Origin: Aeoliella sp052161615
Lineage (GTDB): Bacteria; Planctomycetota; Planctomycetia; Pirellulales; Lacipirellulaceae
Length of the DNA: 64,000 nt
Direction of reading: 5' to 3'
Assembly: GCF_052161615.1 (NCBI RefSeq)
Contig: NZ_CP197417.1
Location: 5,084,001 to 5,148,000, forward strand
The notes under the pieces are model-generated. The model saw only the letters and a list, made by a program, of their open reading frames with translations, was not told the origin of the DNA and ran no database searches. Positions 61,513 through 64,000 of this stretch are shown in pieces (within the stretch, counting starts at the first letter, position 1; each line of letters begins with the position of its first letter). The position numbers and the translations under genes are program-made.

Positions 61513-64000
61513 ATGAACGCGATAGATTTAAGAATTCGATCGTGGGTTGGTCCGACGACGCGTAGGTCGTCGGCTATTCGCACTTTGTGCATCACGATTG
61601 CGACTCTATCAATCGCGACCTCGTCAGCGATGGCCGACGAGGCGAAGTTTGTCGAACTTTCGGTGTATCCCTCGACGGCCACGCTAGAGCACGCGCACGA
61701 CTACCAATCGGTGGTCGCCGTGGCGAAGCGCGACGATGGAGTGTCGGTCGACGTGACCGACAAAGTCGAGTGGCAGGTCGAATCGGCGACCGGCTCGGCG
61801 ACGCTCGATGGCTTTGTGCTCCGCCCCGCGGCCAATGGCCAGGGGGTGCTGAAGGCGAAACTGGGTGACCTCGCGGCTCAGTGTGATGTAACGGTCGCCA
61901 CGATTGAGAGCGTCAAGCCAATCAGCTATCGCCACGACGTGATTCCGGTGCTGGTTCGCGCGGGTTGTAACTCGGGGGCGTGCCACGGTTCGTCGCGGGG
62001 TAAGGACGGCTTTCGGTTGTCGCTGTTTGGCTTCGACCCCGCCGGCGACTACGAACGACTCACCCGCGAAATGTCGACTCGCCGCATCAACCGCGCGCTG
62101 CCGGACGATAGCCTGCTGCTGGTGAAGGCCGTGGGAAGTGTTCCGCACACTGGCGGCAAGCTCTTTGAGCACGACACGGTGTATTACGACAAACTGCGTG
62201 ACTGGATCGAAGCGGGTGTGCCGAATGATCTGAGTGGCGCGCCGACCGTCGACCGCGTCGAGTTCTTTCCGCCGCGCGTGGTGCTCGAGGGAACCGGTAC
62301 GCAGCAGCGTTTCGTGGCGATCGCCCACTACAGCGATGGCTCGACACGCGACGTGACGAACCTCGCCGTCTTTAGTTCGAACAACGACTCGGTGGCAAAG
62401 CTTGATCCATCGGCCGTCGCCACCACCGGCATGCGGGGCGAGGCGTTCGTGATGGCCCGTTTCGATACGCACACCGTGGGCAGCCAGGTGATTGTGCTAC
62501 CCGAAGGTTTGGAATACGAACCCTCCGACACCCCACCGGCAAACTACATCGACGAAATGGTGAACGCCAAGCTAGGCGACCTGCGGATCGAACCAAGCGA
62601 GCGGTCGACCGACGCCGAGTTCCTCCGTCGAGTGACGATCGACACGATTGGCATGCTGCCGACGCCGTCTGAAGTCGAACAGTTCGCCGCCGACACGTCG
62701 CCCGACAAGCGTGCGAAGAAGATCGACGAGCTGCTCGAGCGGGAGGAGTTTTCGCAAATTTGGGGCATGAAGTGGGCCGAGCTGGTGCTGGTTCGCACCG
62801 ACGGCAACTTGGTCGACTACAAGGCGATGTTTTTGTACTCGGAATGGCTGAAGGAACAGATGGAAGCTGGCGTGCCTCTCGACCAGATGTTCCGCGAGCT
62901 GATTGGTGCCAACGGCAGCGCGTTCGAGCAACCCGCGGTGAACTTCTACTTGGTGGAGCAGGACCCCAACAAGCTATCAGAGAACGTCGCGCAGTCGTTC
63001 CTTGGGATTCGTATGCAGTGTACCCAGTGCCACAACCATCCGTTCGACCGCTGGACGATGAACGACTACTACGGCTTCTCGGCGTTCTTCTCGCAGATCG
63101 CGCGGAAGCGTGGCAGCGACGAGCGCGAGTGGTTTGTATTCAATCGCGGTAGTGGCGAGTCGACCCATCCGGTGACGGGACAGGCGATGCCGCCGAAGTT
63201 CCTGGGGGGCGAACTGCCCGACACGAAGAAGAAGGATCGCCGCGAGGTGGTGGCCGAGTGGGTGACCAGCGAGGAGAATCCGTGGTTCGCCCCCAGCATC
63301 GCCAATCGCGTGTGGGCGCACTACATGGGGCGCGGCATCGTCGAGCCGGTGGACGATTTCCGAGTGAGCAACCCCGCGTCGAACCCCGAGTTGCTCGCCG
63401 CGATTGGCGACCACTTGATCGAGTACAAGTACGACCTGCGACAGTTGGTACGTGACATTTGCAACTCGAACGCCTACCAACGATCGACCGTCGCCAATCC
63501 GTCGAACGAAACCGACACCGCCAACTTCGCCCGCGCCGCGACACGACGCATGCCTGCCGAAACGCTGCTCGACTGTGTTTGCCAAGTCACTCAGTCGCCC
63601 GAGAAACTGCCCGGCTTGCCACTCGGTTCGCGAGCGGTGGAAATTGCTGATGGGCGGGCGAGCAATTACTTCCTTAGCACGTTCGGCCGAGCCCAGCGAG
63701 ATTCGGTTTGTGCATGCGAAGTGCACAGCGAGCCGACGCTCTCGCAGGCGCTCCACCTGCTGAACGGCGGCACGGTTCATGACAAGATTCGTAACGGCAA
63801 GCTGGTCGAGCAGTTGCTCGAAGCGGGGAACACGCCCCAGCAGGTTGTCGACGAGATCTACCAGCGGTGCCTAGCTCGCAAACCCACGGACGAAGAACGC
63901 GAGCAACTTGCCGCGGTGCTGGGCGAGAATCCCAAGCCTGTGGCCGAACTAGAAGACGTGTTCTGGGCGGTGCTGAATAGTCGCGAGTTCTTGTTTAACC
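61513..64000 (+). CDS. DUF1549/DUF1553 (planctomycete cytochrome-like) protein, cut by the window edge
   Basis: At least 829 residues, running off the right edge with no stop. Order: a basic N-terminus, hydrophobic signal (LCITIATLSIATSSAMA), a BIG2-like domain (about 45-130), AGCNSGACHGSSRGKDGFRL near residue 150 (a c-type-heme-like CX4CH), DUF1549 (about 345-545, with CTQCHNHPFDRW near 503, a CxxCH) and DUF1553 from about 560. Function unknown; probably periplasmic and perhaps redox-active. The start could be ATG 61495. An R3 repeat (61551-61580) lies in the coding sequence and supplies the residues PTTRRSSA before the hydrophobic core. Confidence 0.92.
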   Translation, partial: MNAIDLRIRSWVGPTTRRSSAIRTLCITIATLSIATSSAMADEAKFVELSVYPSTATLEHAHDYQSVVAVAKRDDGVSVDVTDKVEWQVESATGSATLDGFVLRPAANGQGVLKAKLGDLAAQCDVTVATIESVKPISYRHDVIPVLVRAGCNSGACHGSSRGKDGFRLSLFGFDPAGDYERLTREMSTRRINRALPDDSLLLVKAVGSVPHTGGKLFEHDTVYYDKLRDWIEAGVPNDLSGAPTVDRVEFFPPRVVLEGTGTQQRFVAIAHYSDGSTRDVTNLAVFSSNNDSVAKLDPSAVATTGMRGEAFVMARFDTHTVGSQVIVLPEGLEYEPSDTPPANYIDEMVNAKLGDLRIEPSERSTDAEFLRRVTIDTIGMLPTPSEVEQFAADTSPDKRAKKIDELLEREEFSQIWGMKWAELVLVRTDGNLVDYKAMFLYSEWLKEQMEAGVPLDQMFRELIGANGSAFEQPAVNFYLVEQDPNKLSENVAQSFLGIRMQCTQCHNHPFDRWTMNDYYGFSAFFSQIARKRGSDEREWFVFNRGSGESTHPVTGQAMPPKFLGGELPDTKKKDRREVVAEWVTSEENPWFAPSIANRVWAHYMGRGIVEPVDDFRVSNPASNPELLAAIGDHLIEYKYDLRQLVRDICNSNAYQRSTVANPSNETDTANFARAATRRMPAETLLDCVCQVTQSPEKLPGLPLGSRAVEIADGRASNYFLSTFGRAQRDSVCACEVHSEPTLSQALHLLNGGTVHDKIRNGKLVEQLLEAGNTPQQVVDEIYQRCLARKPTDEEREQLAAVLGENPKPVAELEDVFWAVLNSREFLFN
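61551..61580. repeat. R3 palindromic repeat inside a coding region
   Basis: GGTCCGACGACGCGTAGGTC then GTCGGCTAT matches the intergenic copy at 10031-10061 with one or two changes. Arms CCGACGAC and GTCGTCGG are exact complements. Confidence 0.88.

Overview
The window reads as chromosomal DNA of a planctomycete, most likely of the Pirellula/Blastopirellula-type lineage (inference). The sequence-level reasons are the three-gene block DUF1501 / pre-peptidase-domain protein / DUF1549-DUF1553 protein at the right edge, a formylglycine sulfatase, a WD40 lipoprotein, a small membrane protein opening with MTNPYQSP, a PEP-CTERM protein, DUF3891 next to Uma2, and high-GC coding on both strands with many short, mixed-strand operons. 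No rRNA or tRNA gene, CRISPR array, complete IS or prophage was recognised.

Layout. 0.1-12.3 kb: WD40 lipoprotein, an RNase Z-like beta-lactamase-fold hydrolase, scpA, two tandem Cys-rich secreted proteins, a lipoprotein, a sugar porter with an NPYQSP membrane protein, a YdeI-like protein, and a 1.1 kb non-coding stretch holding a structured element. 12.3-23.2 kb: S41 protease, acidic/lysine-rich protein, divergent mutY, MazG-like plus ATP-grasp pair, phosphodiesterase, rimI, glycosyltransferase, TPR protein, fumC. 23.4-36.5 kb: trpC, MscS channel, pseudo-receiver protein, larC, DUF255 thioredoxin-like protein, mnmA, prfB (intact only through a programmed +1 frameshift), yjbQ, a J-domain/leucine-rich-repeat protein. 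36.5-46.2 kb: sulfatase, MMPL exporter, DUF3891/Uma2, class II aldolase, lipoprotein and a HELWH metallopeptidase. 46.2-57.5 kb: second copy of the structured element, PEP-CTERM protein, heavy-metal RND efflux operon with a small His-containing exported protein, an esterase-like protein, a second ATP-grasp protein, csrA. 57.8 kb to the end: the DUF1501/PPC/DUF1549-1553 operon, whose last gene runs off the window.

The most unusual content is non-coding. A multi-part element occurs twice in opposite orientations (about 11.37-11.86 kb on + and 46.39-46.74 kb on -). It carries a GTGTTC-N4-GAACAC palindrome, a boxA-like antitermination sequence and three hairpins at fixed spacing; two blocks of 33 and 21 bp are identical while the middle hairpin has changed sequence but kept its pairing. 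The window is also peppered with several families of short interspersed palindromic repeats. Two of these lie inside reading frames: one in an ATP-grasp gene, one in the signal-peptide region of the DUF1549/1553 gene. Others sit between convergent genes, where they may work as terminators.

Most genes are housekeeping (chromosome segregation, base-excision repair, translation termination, tRNA thiolation, central carbon, tryptophan). The accessory content is typical of planctomycete envelope biology: secreted, lipid-anchored or sorted proteins, metal efflux, sulfatase.
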